Positions 7,031 through 14,775 of a stretch of 18,783 nucleotides of DNA are shown here, piece by piece. The notes beneath the pieces are model-generated. The model was given only the letters and a program-made list of their open reading frames with translations. It searched no databases and had not been told where the DNA came from. Made by a program: the position numbers and the translations under genes. This DNA is from an uncultured Muribaculaceae bacterium. Lineage in GTDB: Bacteria > Bacteroidota > Bacteroidia > Bacteroidales > Muribaculaceae. Position 1 is the first letter of the stretch. Each line of letters opens with the position of its first letter. The stretch is taken from assembly GCA_910584055.1 (NCBI GenBank), contig CAJTZS010000065.1:1-18783 (forward strand), given 5' to 3'.

Positions 7031-8665
7031 ATGAAATTTAAAGGAATCTTGACCCTCTGCCTTGCCGGATTCGCAATCTCGGCAACTGCACAGACCCATG
7101 TCGAAGGTGCCGAATATTACAAGGCCGACCAGTTCGACAATGCAAAAGAGCTTTTACTCCGTAGCCTTAACAACGCAGGCACTGATAAAGCAGTAAGTGA
7201 CTACTACCTCGGCATGATCGCACTTCACGAAAAGAAAAATTCCGAGGCTCAGAAATATTTTGAACAGGGAATGCAGGCAAATCCTGAAAATGGTTACAAC
7301 TATGTCGGCGCAGGAACACTTGCGCTCATAAACGGAAACCAGAAAGAGGCTGAACGTCTTTTCAAAGAGGGAGAATCGAAAGGCAAAAAAGATCCTTCTC
7401 TCCAGATTGCCATAGCACGCGCATACGACATGGTAGATCCTGTTGCATACCAGAAACAGATAACCAAACGCGTGGAAAAATCCTACAAACAGGATATGAA
7501 AAATCCCGACTATTACATCTTCGAAGGCGACCAGGCTGCGGAAAAGAAAGATTGGGGTGACGCCGGCGCAAAATACGAGATGGCAACAAGCTACAATCCG
7601 GAGGCTTCCTTCGCTTATGTGAAATATGCAAACCTGTTCACCATGGTGAATCCTCCTTACGCAATCGACATGCTTAAGAAGCTGCTTGAGGTGAATCCTA
7701 ATTCCGCGCTCGGTCAGCGTGAGCTTGCAAACGCATACTACAATGCAAAAGATTACAAGAACGCCGCCACAGAATATGGCAAATACGTTAAGAACCCGAG
7801 CCACTTCAAACAGGATGAGAACCGTTATGCGTTCCTGCTATTCTACGGTGGCGACTATCAGGAGGGATATGACTATGCAACAGCACTCCTCCAGCAGGAT
7901 CCTTCAAATTTCACGGCGCAGCGCTACCAGTTCATGAACGCAGCGCAGCTTCCGACAATGAAAGAACAGCTTCTTCCAATGGCCGAGGCCCTTTATGCCG
8001 CACACAATGCAAATCCATCGGCCAACAAATTTGCAGCCATCGACTTCACACTTATAGCCGATGAACTCGCAAAGGCAAAACGCGCTGACGAAGCTGTGGC
8101 TGTCCTCGAAGAGGCTATCAAAGAAATGCCAGACAATGCGGCATTCAGTAAAGACCTCGCCATGAAATATGTGGATCAGAATAACCTCACCAAGGCTGCC
8201 GAAGCTTTCCGTGAATACGTGAAGAAAACCGAAGAACCGGGCTATAACGACTATAACCAGCAGGCCGTGTTCTCATTCTACGCTGCAGTGGAAAACAAAG
8301 ACAATCCTGAAAAAGCGAAGGAATTCTTCGACGAGGTTCTCGCGAATGCCGACAAAATGGCTTCAATCTTACCTGACAACTACAAACCCAAAATGCTGCA
8401 GGGTGACGTTGCAAAACAGACAGCCGCCAATGAAGATGATGCAGCATTGGCTGCCCAGCCGAAATACGAAGAGGCTGTGGTTCTTCTTGAGAAAGCACCG
8501 GATCCTTCAAGATATGCACGCGATGCAAAGACTCTCTACATGTACCTCGGCAATTATTACATAAAGAAAGACGATGTAGCCAAGGCGAAGGAATATTACA
8601 ACAAATTCCTCGAACTTGACCCCAACAACGAGCCGGTACGCAAATACGTTGACAGCCTTAAATAA
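7031..8665 (+). CDS. Secreted tetratricopeptide-repeat protein
   Basis: The protein has 544 residues. A signal peptide (MKFKGILTLCLAGFAISATA, cleavage likely after residue 20, before QTH) sends it to the periplasm. Most of the rest is a run of helical TPR units. Clear examples are residues about 24-50 (EGAEYYKADQFDNAKELLLR), 58-90 (YYLGMIALHEKKNSEAQKYFEQGMQANPE), 92-123, 160-192 and a final canonical unit ending KAKEYYNKFLELDPNNEP near 536. TPR arrays bind other proteins; no catalytic domain is present. It has its own promoter and is followed by a repeat array and terminator, so it is probably monocistronic. Its position next to the TonB operon and a PstS-like lipoprotein hints at an envelope scaffold role, which is not proven. 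Confidence 0.88.
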   Translation: MKFKGILTLCLAGFAISATAQTHVEGAEYYKADQFDNAKELLLRSLNNAGTDKAVSDYYLGMIALHEKKNSEAQKYFEQGMQANPENGYNYVGAGTLALINGNQKEAERLFKEGESKGKKDPSLQIAIARAYDMVDPVAYQKQITKRVEKSYKQDMKNPDYYIFEGDQAAEKKDWGDAGAKYEMATSYNPEASFAYVKYANLFTMVNPPYAIDMLKKLLEVNPNSALGQRELANAYYNAKDYKNAATEYGKYVKNPSHFKQDENRYAFLLFYGGDYQEGYDYATALLQQDPSNFTAQRYQFMNAAQLPTMKEQLLPMAEALYAAHNANPSANKFAAIDFTLIADELAKAKRADEAVAVLEEAIKEMPDNAAFSKDLAMKYVDQNNLTKAAEAFREYVKKTEEPGYNDYNQQAVFSFYAAVENKDNPEKAKEFFDEVLANADKMASILPDNYKPKMLQGDVAKQTAANEDDAALAAQPKYEEAVVLLEKAPDPSRYARDAKTLYMYLGNYYIKKDDVAKAKEYYNKFLELDPNNEPVRKYVDSLK

Positions 8666-8762
8666 TGTGTAATGTTGAATGTTTAATGTGAAATGACTTT
8701 TGCATCAAACATTACGCATCAAACATTAAACATTAAACATTAAACATTAAACATTAAACATT
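8664..8762. repeat. Heptamer repeat array with opposed halves
   Basis: Six perfect tandem copies of AAACATT fill 8721-8762, with one more copy at 8707-8713 separated by exactly one degenerate unit (ACGCATC, 8714-8720). On the left, 8664-8691 reads AATGTGT, AATGTTG, AATGTTT, AATGTGA in the same 7-base register, i.e. degenerate copies of the reverse complement AATGTTT. The two halves can pair into a long imperfect hairpin. The array begins inside the TPR stop codon. It is non-coding and lies before the nqr terminator/promoter block. Confidence 0.8.
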
Positions 8763-8766
8763 ACAT

Positions 8767-8808
8767 AAAAAGTTTCCATTCATCAAAAATGAATGGAAGC
8801 TTTTTTTT
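8767..8808 (+). terminator. Strong intrinsic terminator before nqrA
   Basis: A 17-bp stem (8767-8783 with 8789-8805, one G:U pair) is closed by a 5-nt loop (CAAAA) and followed by a run of eight T (8801-8808, partly within the stem). It should stop transcription from the TPR gene. Its T-run also supplies the -33 box of the nqr promoter. Confidence 0.9.
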
Positions 8809-8836
8809 GATTTCTTTTGCATTTTTTGTATTTTTG
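8806..8836 (+). promoter_or_regulatory. Bacteroidetes-type promoter of the nqr operon
   Basis: TTTG (8806-8809) and TATTTTTG (8829-8836) are spaced by 19 bp, matching the TTTG/TAnnTTTG consensus. Transcription should begin near 8841-8844, leaving a leader of about 50 nt before the nqrA ATG at 8895. No riboswitch is visible in the leader. Confidence 0.78.
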
Positions 8837-8894
8837 CAGAATTATGCATTGGCATATCTTTCTCCACCATAGATTGTGTAATACATATTGTCAT

Positions 8895-10220
8895 ATGGCA
8901 AATTTGATAACTATTAAGAAAGGTCTCGACATTCCTTTACAGGGAATGCCAACATCGGAGACAACAGAAGACATCAGCACCGATGTCTTCGCTATCAATC
9001 CCGATGATTTTCCGGGATATACGTGGAAAGCGGCAGTAAAAGCAGGCGAAGATGTGAAATCAGGCTCTCCCCTCCTTTATGCCAAGGAATGCGAAGAGAT
9101 TAAATTGACTTCACCGGTGAGCGGAAAAGTCGTGGAGATTCACCGTGGAGAACGGCGCAAGATTGAATATGTTTCCGTGCATCGTGAAGGTGAACAGAAC
9201 ACGTCTGGTCTTGAAAAGTCAGATTCTCTTCTAATCAATCTATTCAGATCCGGATTGTATGCAATGATGCGCCAGCGTCCCTACGACATTGTTCCGGATT
9301 ACAATGCCAAGCCACGTGACATTTTCGTTACAGCTTTCGATACCGCCCCACTTGCACCGGAATTACTTGATTCCCCAAACTCCAAATATCTTGAAACCGG
9401 ACTCAAGGCACTTGCATCCCTGACCTCTGGTAAGGTTTTTCTCTCTCTCCCGGAAGGATCGGGGGTCACGTCAGGCATTGCGGAGGTATATGAATTGAAA
9501 GGGCCACACCCCGCAGGAAATGTCGGCACACAGATAGCCAACATCAAACCCGTCAACAAAGGTGAGACCGTATGGACACTCGATGTTACAACCGCATGCA
9601 AAATCGGGAAATTCGTTGAAACTGGAGAGCTTGATTATTCCGCGCTGGTCGCTCTGACCGGACCATGCATGAAAACGCCTCATATGGTCTCGACCATAAT
9701 CGGAGCCAGCCTCCGGACGCTTCTTAAAAATGAAATAAAATGCGAGAACGGAGAGGTCCGCGTGATATCAGGCAATGTTCTCACAGGATGGCGTGTAAAC
9801 AAAGAAGATGGCTTCCTGCGTTATCCCTATCGTCAGATCACGGCCATCGAAGAGGGGGATCAGGCCGATGAATTTATGGGATGGGCATCCCTAAGCCCCA
9901 AGAAATACAGCGTGAGCCGTACATTCCCGGCATTCCTTCGCGGCCTCTCGAAACCATTCAGTTTCGATGCCCGTATCAAGGGAGGACACCGAGCCATGAT
10001 AATGAGTGGTGAATACGACAAAGTTTTCCCGTTTGACATCTATCCGGAATACCTCATAAAGGCTATTCTTGCAAAAAACATTGAAAAAATGGAAGAGAGA
10101 GGCATCTATGAAGTCGCTCCGGAAGATTTCGCGCTTCCCGAATTTGTTGATACCTCCAAACTTGAACTTCAGAAGATAGTCCGTGAGGGTCTTGATTATA
10201 TCCGCAAGGAGACGATGTAG
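8895..10220 (+). CDS. nqrA: Na+-translocating NADH:quinone reductase subunit A
   Basis: Cytoplasm-facing subunit of the Na+-NQR complex, which oxidises NADH, reduces quinone and exports Na+. The protein has 441 residues from the ATG chosen here, in line with the usual 445-450. It starts MANLITIKKGLDIPLQG, the expected N-terminus. An in-frame upstream ATG at 8817 would add 26 residues that overlap the promoter and do not belong to the family. Recognisable segments are the barrel-sandwich stretch SGKVVEIHRGERRKIEYVSV near 100-118 and PYDIVPDYNAKPRDIFVTAFDTAPLAP near 129-155. The latter marks the quinone-related NqrA domain. It is the first of six nqr genes in the standard order, with its own promoter. 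Confidence 0.95.
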   Translation: MANLITIKKGLDIPLQGMPTSETTEDISTDVFAINPDDFPGYTWKAAVKAGEDVKSGSPLLYAKECEEIKLTSPVSGKVVEIHRGERRKIEYVSVHREGEQNTSGLEKSDSLLINLFRSGLYAMMRQRPYDIVPDYNAKPRDIFVTAFDTAPLAPELLDSPNSKYLETGLKALASLTSGKVFLSLPEGSGVTSGIAEVYELKGPHPAGNVGTQIANIKPVNKGETVWTLDVTTACKIGKFVETGELDYSALVALTGPCMKTPHMVSTIIGASLRTLLKNEIKCENGEVRVISGNVLTGWRVNKEDGFLRYPYRQITAIEEGDQADEFMGWASLSPKKYSVSRTFPAFLRGLSKPFSFDARIKGGHRAMIMSGEYDKVFPFDIYPEYLIKAILAKNIEKMEERGIYEVAPEDFALPEFVDTSKLELQKIVREGLDYIRKETM

Positions 10221-10257
10221 TTATAGCAATACAGAAAAAACTGAAAACAAATAAATC

Positions 10258-11448
10258 GTGAAAGGATTAAAGCAAAGAATAGACAGAATCAAACCCCAGT
10301 TTGAAAAGGGGGGGAGATTCGAGAAGCTGCATTCCGTATTCGACGGCTTCTACACATTCCTGTTCACTCCAAACGAGACATCAGCATCAGGAGTGCATAT
10401 CCACGACAGCAACGATTCAAAAAGAACCATGATCACTGTGGTCATCGCCCTTTTGCCCTGCTGTCTGTTTGGAATGTGGAATATCGGATTTGAACACTAC
10501 CGTGCGATCGGTGAACTGGATCGCAGCTTCATCGAAATGTTCATCTATGGATTGTTCGCCGTGCTCCCCCAGATTCTTACAGCCTACATTGTAGGTCTCG
10601 GTATAGAATTCATAGTGGCTCAGATGCGCGGACACGAGATTCAGGAAGGGTTTCTTGTATCGGGTATCCTCATACCCATGATATGTCCAATAGACACTCC
10701 TTGGTGGATGCTTGCAATCGCCGTAGCTTTCGCCGTAATTTTCGCCAAGGAGGTATTCGGAGGGACAGGATATAATTTCCTCAATGTCGCCCTGGTTACC
10801 AGAGCATTCCTCTTCTTCAGCTACCCGTCAAAGATGAGCGGAGACCATGTATTCGTCTCATTGGGTGGCAGCCCTGCCGTTGATTCCTATACAGGCGCGA
10901 CGCCCCTTGGACAGCTTGCCTCCTCGGAACCGGGAGCCATAATCACAAACGTGCTTGGCGACCCGCTGTCGTTTTCCGATATATTTTTCGGCTTCTATCC
11001 GGGTTCATGGGGCGAAACATCCACATTCTGCATCCTGATAGGCGCAGCAATATTGCTGTTTACCGGTATCGCGAGCTGGAGAATTATGGGGTCGGCTTTA
11101 GTCGGAGGATTGCTAATGAGTGTGATAGCAAATCATTTCGCCTCTGACCTGTATCCTGTGACATTCATCTCTCCCCTCGAACAGATATGCCTCGGCGGAT
11201 TTATGTTTGCCATAGTCTTCATGGCAACGGACCCTGTCACAGCATGTCGCACCAATACGGGGAAATATATCTACGGATTCCTCATCGGTGCGGTGGCAAT
11301 CGTTATCAGATGCTACAACACCGGATATCCGGAGGGTGCCATGTTGGCAGTGCTTCTGATGAACTGTTTCGCTCCCCTCATCGACTATTGTGTTGTAAAT
11401 GCCAACGTGCGTCGTCGTCTTCGTCGCTCTGAAATAAAAAACTCCTAA
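10258..11448 (+). CDS. nqrB: Na+-translocating NADH:quinone reductase subunit B
   Basis: Integral membrane subunit that carries covalent FMN and takes part in Na+ transport. The protein has 396 residues with about ten hydrophobic segments. The flavin attachment motif reads YTGATPL at 211-217, with Thr215 as the expected phosphoester-linked residue. MATDPV (322-327) is another family signature. The start is GTG: an in-frame TAA stands one codon before it (10252-10254) and the next ATG is at codon 58, so GTG at 10258 is the only start giving a full-length protein. It begins 37 bp after nqrA. Attachment of FMN normally needs the transferase ApbE, which is not encoded in this window. Confidence 0.95.
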   Translation: MKGLKQRIDRIKPQFEKGGRFEKLHSVFDGFYTFLFTPNETSASGVHIHDSNDSKRTMITVVIALLPCCLFGMWNIGFEHYRAIGELDRSFIEMFIYGLFAVLPQILTAYIVGLGIEFIVAQMRGHEIQEGFLVSGILIPMICPIDTPWWMLAIAVAFAVIFAKEVFGGTGYNFLNVALVTRAFLFFSYPSKMSGDHVFVSLGGSPAVDSYTGATPLGQLASSEPGAIITNVLGDPLSFSDIFFGFYPGSWGETSTFCILIGAAILLFTGIASWRIMGSALVGGLLMSVIANHFASDLYPVTFISPLEQICLGGFMFAIVFMATDPVTACRTNTGKYIYGFLIGAVAIVIRCYNTGYPEGAMLAVLLMNCFAPLIDYCVVNANVRRRLRRSEIKNS

Positions 11449-11460
11449 TATCCCGATCAC

Positions 11461-12186
11461 ATGAACAGACAAAGTAATCTTTACACCGTGATTTATTCAG
11501 TGGTGCTGGTAGTGATAGTGGGAGTTGTCCTTTCTATCGTTTATCAGGCACTGCGTCCGCAACAGGTAGAGAATATCAATAACGATACAAAACGCCAGAT
11601 CCTTGCCGCCGCCCTTATCGTGCCCACTGAAAATGAAAACGTGAGCGACCTGTACGCCTCACACATCACAGACTCATATATTGTAAACATAGATGGTGAG
11701 CGCGTCGACTCCGATATCGATCCTTTCTCAGTTAACGTGAGCCTCGAAGTCAAGAAACCTGAAGCGGAGAGAATTCTACCCGTATTCGTATGCAGCACCG
11801 AAGGGGGGACAAAATATATCATTCCTGTCTATGGAGCCGGCCTTTGGGGACCGATATGGGGATATATTGCTTTCGATTCAAATGGAGACACAATATATGG
11901 CGCCTATTTCGCCCATCAGGGAGAAACTCCGGGACTCGGAGCCGAGATTGAGAAACCGGCATTCAGCAGTCAGTTCCAAGGTAAGGATGTCTTCAATGCC
12001 GACGGTGGTTTCCAATCGGTGAAAGTGGTGAAAAACGGTCAGGAACCGGCAGAAGGCGCATATGTCCATGCCATTTCGGGCGGAACTATTACGAGCCAAG
12101 GCGTGCAGCGCATGCTTGAGAACTCCCTTGAACCATATTCTGCATTCTTAAAAAAACTTAACCAAGGAAAGGAGGTTGAGAAATGA
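11461..12186 (+). CDS. nqrC: Na+-translocating NADH:quinone reductase subunit C
   Basis: Membrane-anchored periplasmic flavin subunit. The protein has 241 residues with one transmembrane helix (about 9-29) and a large periplasmic FMN-binding domain. PVYGAGLWGPIWGYIAF (122-138) and ETPGLGAEI (155-163) are strong family signatures. The covalent flavin site reads SGGTIT (206-211) with Thr209 as acceptor; the usual consensus is SGATxT, so Gly replaces Ala just before the acceptor. The start is 12 bp after nqrB. The stop overlaps the start of nqrD (ATGA at 12183-12186), a sign of translational coupling. Confidence 0.95.
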   Translation: MNRQSNLYTVIYSVVLVVIVGVVLSIVYQALRPQQVENINNDTKRQILAAALIVPTENENVSDLYASHITDSYIVNIDGERVDSDIDPFSVNVSLEVKKPEAERILPVFVCSTEGGTKYIIPVYGAGLWGPIWGYIAFDSNGDTIYGAYFAHQGETPGLGAEIEKPAFSSQFQGKDVFNADGGFQSVKVVKNGQEPAEGAYVHAISGGTITSQGVQRMLENSLEPYSAFLKKLNQGKEVEK

Positions 12187-12803
12187 ATCTTAAAAAAACA
12201 TTCCTGCCGCTGATCAATCCCCTGTCGAAAGACAACCCTGTGATAGTACAGGTGTTGGGTATCTGTTCGGCTTTGGCAGTCACCGCAAAGATGGAGCCGG
12301 CTTTGGTAATGACAATTTCTGTGACTGCAGTGCTTGCGCTCTCCAACGTGATAATATCCCTTTTGAGGAATACTATACCCACATCAATCCGCATCATAGT
12401 CCAGCTTGTGGTTGTGGCCGCACTCGTGGTCATAGTTGACCAGGTGCTGAAAGCATGGAACTATGAAGTATCCAAGGCTCTGTCTGTATTCATCGGGCTC
12501 ATAATCACGAACTGCATCATCATGGGACGCCTTGAGGCTTTCGCTCTCAACAACCGCCCGTGGCCTGCATTCCTTGACGGTATAGGCAATGGCTTGGGAT
12601 ACGGCATAATCCTCGTGATAGTGTCTTTCTTCCGAGAGCTCTTCGGTAGCGGCACGCTTATGGGATATCAGATATTTCCTCAAAGCTGGTATGAAGCCGG
12701 ATATATGAACAACGGCATGATGATTCTTCCCCCGATGGCACTGATACTCGTGGGATGCATCATCTGGGTTCACCGCGCCAAAAATAAAGACCTTCAAGAA
12801 TAA
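12183..12803 (+). CDS. nqrD: Na+-translocating NADH:quinone reductase subunit D
   Basis: Polytopic membrane subunit of Na+-NQR. The protein has 206 residues with about six helices. With NqrE it forms the intramembrane iron site; the conserved Cys residues are seen as Cys28 (LGICSALAV) and Cys111 (IITNCIIMGR). Other signatures are FGSGTLMGYQI (about 155-165) and IWVHRAKN near the end. Its start codon overlaps the nqrC stop codon, so no other start is likely. It is related to RnfE, but the full nqrA-F order and the presence of NqrA decide for Nqr. Confidence 0.95.
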   Translation: MNLKKTFLPLINPLSKDNPVIVQVLGICSALAVTAKMEPALVMTISVTAVLALSNVIISLLRNTIPTSIRIIVQLVVVAALVVIVDQVLKAWNYEVSKALSVFIGLIITNCIIMGRLEAFALNNRPWPAFLDGIGNGLGYGIILVIVSFFRELFGSGTLMGYQIFPQSWYEAGYMNNGMMILPPMALILVGCIIWVHRAKNKDLQE

Positions 12804-12824
12804 CCGCAAATCTGAATTGGAAAA

Positions 12825-13439
12825 ATGGAGAATCTTAATTTATTTATAAGGTCGATTTTCATCGACAATATGATTTTCGCTTACTTCCTTGGCATGTGCT
12901 CCTTTCTGGCCGTGTCGAAGAATGTGAAGACAGCGTTCGGTCTCGGAGTTGCGGTCACTTTCGTGTTGCTTATCTCGCTTCCGATAACATGGTGCATAAA
13001 CCAGTATATCCTTCAGCCCGGAGCTCTGAGCTGGCTTGGTGAAGAATACGCATCGGCTGACCTCTCCTTCCTCGGGCTAATAATGTTTATAGCCGTTATC
13101 GCCGCCCTCGTCCAGATTCTTGAGATGGTCATCGAGAAATATTCCCCGGGACTTTACAACTCGCTCGGTATATTCCTCCCCCTTATCGCCGTAAACTGCG
13201 CGATTCTCGGTGCCGTTCTCTTTATGCAGCAGCGTGAATTCACAAACGCCTGGACAGCTACCGTATATGGAGCGGGGTCGGGTATTGGCTGGCTCCTGGC
13301 GATTGTATGTCTGGCAGCTATCCGCGAACGTCTCGACTACAGCAATGTTCCAAAGCCTCTGCGCGGCATAGGTATCACATTTATCATCACCGGCCTCATG
13401 GGCATAGCATTCATGAGCTTCCTCGGCATTAAACTGTAA
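12825..13439 (+). CDS. nqrE: Na+-translocating NADH:quinone reductase subunit E
   Basis: Polytopic membrane subunit, pseudo-symmetric partner of NqrD. The protein has 204 residues. Cys25 (FLGMCSFLAVSK) and Cys125 (LIAVNCAILGA) are the expected ligands of the membrane-embedded iron site. The segments NMIFAYFLGMCSFLAVSK (15-32) and YNSLGIFLPLIAVNCAILG (111-129) are family hallmarks. It starts 21 bp after nqrD and ends 7 bp before nqrF. It is related to RnfA; operon context assigns it to Nqr. Confidence 0.95.
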   Translation: MENLNLFIRSIFIDNMIFAYFLGMCSFLAVSKNVKTAFGLGVAVTFVLLISLPITWCINQYILQPGALSWLGEEYASADLSFLGLIMFIAVIAALVQILEMVIEKYSPGLYNSLGIFLPLIAVNCAILGAVLFMQQREFTNAWTATVYGAGSGIGWLLAIVCLAAIRERLDYSNVPKPLRGIGITFIITGLMGIAFMSFLGIKL

Positions 13440-13446
13440 TAGAAAA

Positions 13447-14745
13447 ATGACAATGTATTCACTCAATATGATTCAGTGGAACAACGTGGTGGCAGCTTCG
13501 TTGATATTCCTCATAATTGTGCTGGTTCTGGTTGTGGTGCTTCTTGTGGCAAAGCGATGGCTCGTCAATAGCGGAGAAGTCACCATATCCATCAATGAAG
13601 GCAAAAAGATGATTCACGCGGCCGGAGGCAAGAGCCTGCTCGCCACCCTTGGAGAAAACGGGGTGCATCTTTCTTCCGCTTGCGGCGGCAAAGGGAGTTG
13701 CGGACAATGCAAGCTGCAGGTCACATCAGGCGGTGGCGATATGCTCCCTACCGAGGCTGTGCATTTCACTCGCCGCCAGATTAAAGACAACTGGCGTCTT
13801 GGATGTCAGGTCAAAGTGAAGGGCGATATGGAAATCAAGGTTTCTGAAGCTGCCCTGGAGGTCAAGGAATGGGAATGCGAGGTCATATCTAATAAGAATG
13901 TGGCAACATTCATCAAGGAGTTCATCGTGCGTCTTCCCGAAGGGGAACATATGAATTTCATACCGGGTTCGTATGCGCAGATCCGCATCCCTAAATATTC
14001 AATGGATTATGACAAGGATATAGACAAGAACCTTATCGGCGAGGAGTATATCCCTGCATGGGATAAATTCGGGCTCTTCACTCTTAAAGCCAAGAATGAT
14101 GAAGAAACCGTGCGTGCATATTCCATGGCCAACTATCCGGAAGAAGGAGATCGCATAATGCTGACGGTGCGCATCGCCACTCCCCCATTCAAACCGAAAC
14201 CTCAGGTAGGATTCCAGGAGGTCCCTGCCGGTATTGCGTCTTCATATATATTCTCTCTCAAGCCTGGCGACAAGGTGCTCATGAGTGGCCCTTACGGAGA
14301 CTTCCATCCTATAGTAGACTCAAAGGCTGAGATGATATGGGTAGGCGGTGGTGCTGGAATGGCCCCATTGCGTGCACAGATAATGTGGATGACGAAGACC
14401 CTTCACACAACTGACCGCAAAATGAGCTATTTCTATGGAGCGCGTGCCCTCAACGAGGTCTTCTATCTTGAAGACTTCCTACAGCTTGAGAAAGAATTCC
14501 CCAATTTCAAGTTCCATCTTGCCCTCGACCGTCCGGATCCGGCTGCCGATGCCGCGGGTGTGAAATACACTCCCGGATTTGTGCACAATGTTATGTATGA
14601 GACATATCTAAAGGATCACGATGCCCCGGAGGATATCCAATATTACATGTGCGGACCGGGGCCGATGAGCAACGCTGTGAACAATATGCTCTACAATCTC
14701 GGTGTGGAACCGGAAAGTATCCATTATGACAACTTCGGAGGATAA
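13447..14745 (+). CDS. nqrF: Na+-translocating NADH:quinone reductase subunit F
   Basis: NADH-oxidising entry subunit with FAD and a 2Fe-2S cluster. The protein has 432 residues. One N-terminal membrane helix (about 15-37) is followed by a ferredoxin domain with cluster ligands Cys79, Cys85, Cys88 and Cys120 (ACGGKGSCGQC, then LGCQV). Next come the FAD-binding RAYSMANY (223-230) and the NADH-binding GGGAGMAPLRA (300-310) and CGPGPM (402-407). It ends HYDNFGG, close to the common C-terminus of the family. Three Met codons lie within the first eight codons (13447, 13453, 13468); the first is annotated, and the choice hardly affects the protein. It is the last nqr gene, and glyA follows after 30 bp with no terminator. 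Confidence 0.96.
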   Translation: MTMYSLNMIQWNNVVAASLIFLIIVLVLVVVLLVAKRWLVNSGEVTISINEGKKMIHAAGGKSLLATLGENGVHLSSACGGKGSCGQCKLQVTSGGGDMLPTEAVHFTRRQIKDNWRLGCQVKVKGDMEIKVSEAALEVKEWECEVISNKNVATFIKEFIVRLPEGEHMNFIPGSYAQIRIPKYSMDYDKDIDKNLIGEEYIPAWDKFGLFTLKAKNDEETVRAYSMANYPEEGDRIMLTVRIATPPFKPKPQVGFQEVPAGIASSYIFSLKPGDKVLMSGPYGDFHPIVDSKAEMIWVGGGAGMAPLRAQIMWMTKTLHTTDRKMSYFYGARALNEVFYLEDFLQLEKEFPNFKFHLALDRPDPAADAAGVKYTPGFVHNVMYETYLKDHDAPEDIQYYMCGPGPMSNAVNNMLYNLGVEPESIHYDNFGG

Positions 14746-14775
14746 CCTTAAATCATAATACAAATAAGATTAATC

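Noticed and set aside
7154..7804. Minus-strand reading frame of 216 codons opposite the TPR gene
   Set aside because: It lies wholly antisense to the TPR gene; the translation is Val/Phe/Cys-rich without family features. No minus-strand promoter was identified.
8707..8762. CRISPR array suggested by regular short repeats
   Set aside because: The unit is only 7 bases, the copies are directly adjacent with no variable spacers of 30 bases or so, and no cas genes are present.
8817..8894. N-terminal extension of NqrA from an upstream in-frame ATG
   Set aside because: The 26 extra residues overlap the -7 promoter box at 8829-8836, so that ATG lies upstream of the transcript start. The family N-terminus begins at 8895.
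12384..12809. Minus-strand reading frame of 141 codons opposite nqrD
   Set aside because: It is a shadow of nqrD, rich in His and Asp from complementary codons, with no independent support.
12183..13439. Assignment of nqrD and nqrE as rnfE and rnfA
   Set aside because: The families are related, but the operon contains NqrA and a ferredoxin-FAD NqrF in the Nqr order, and no RnfB or RnfC.
14746..14775. Separate promoter or glycine riboswitch before glyA
   Set aside because: The gap is 30 bp, too short for a riboswitch, and contains no TAnnTTTG element.
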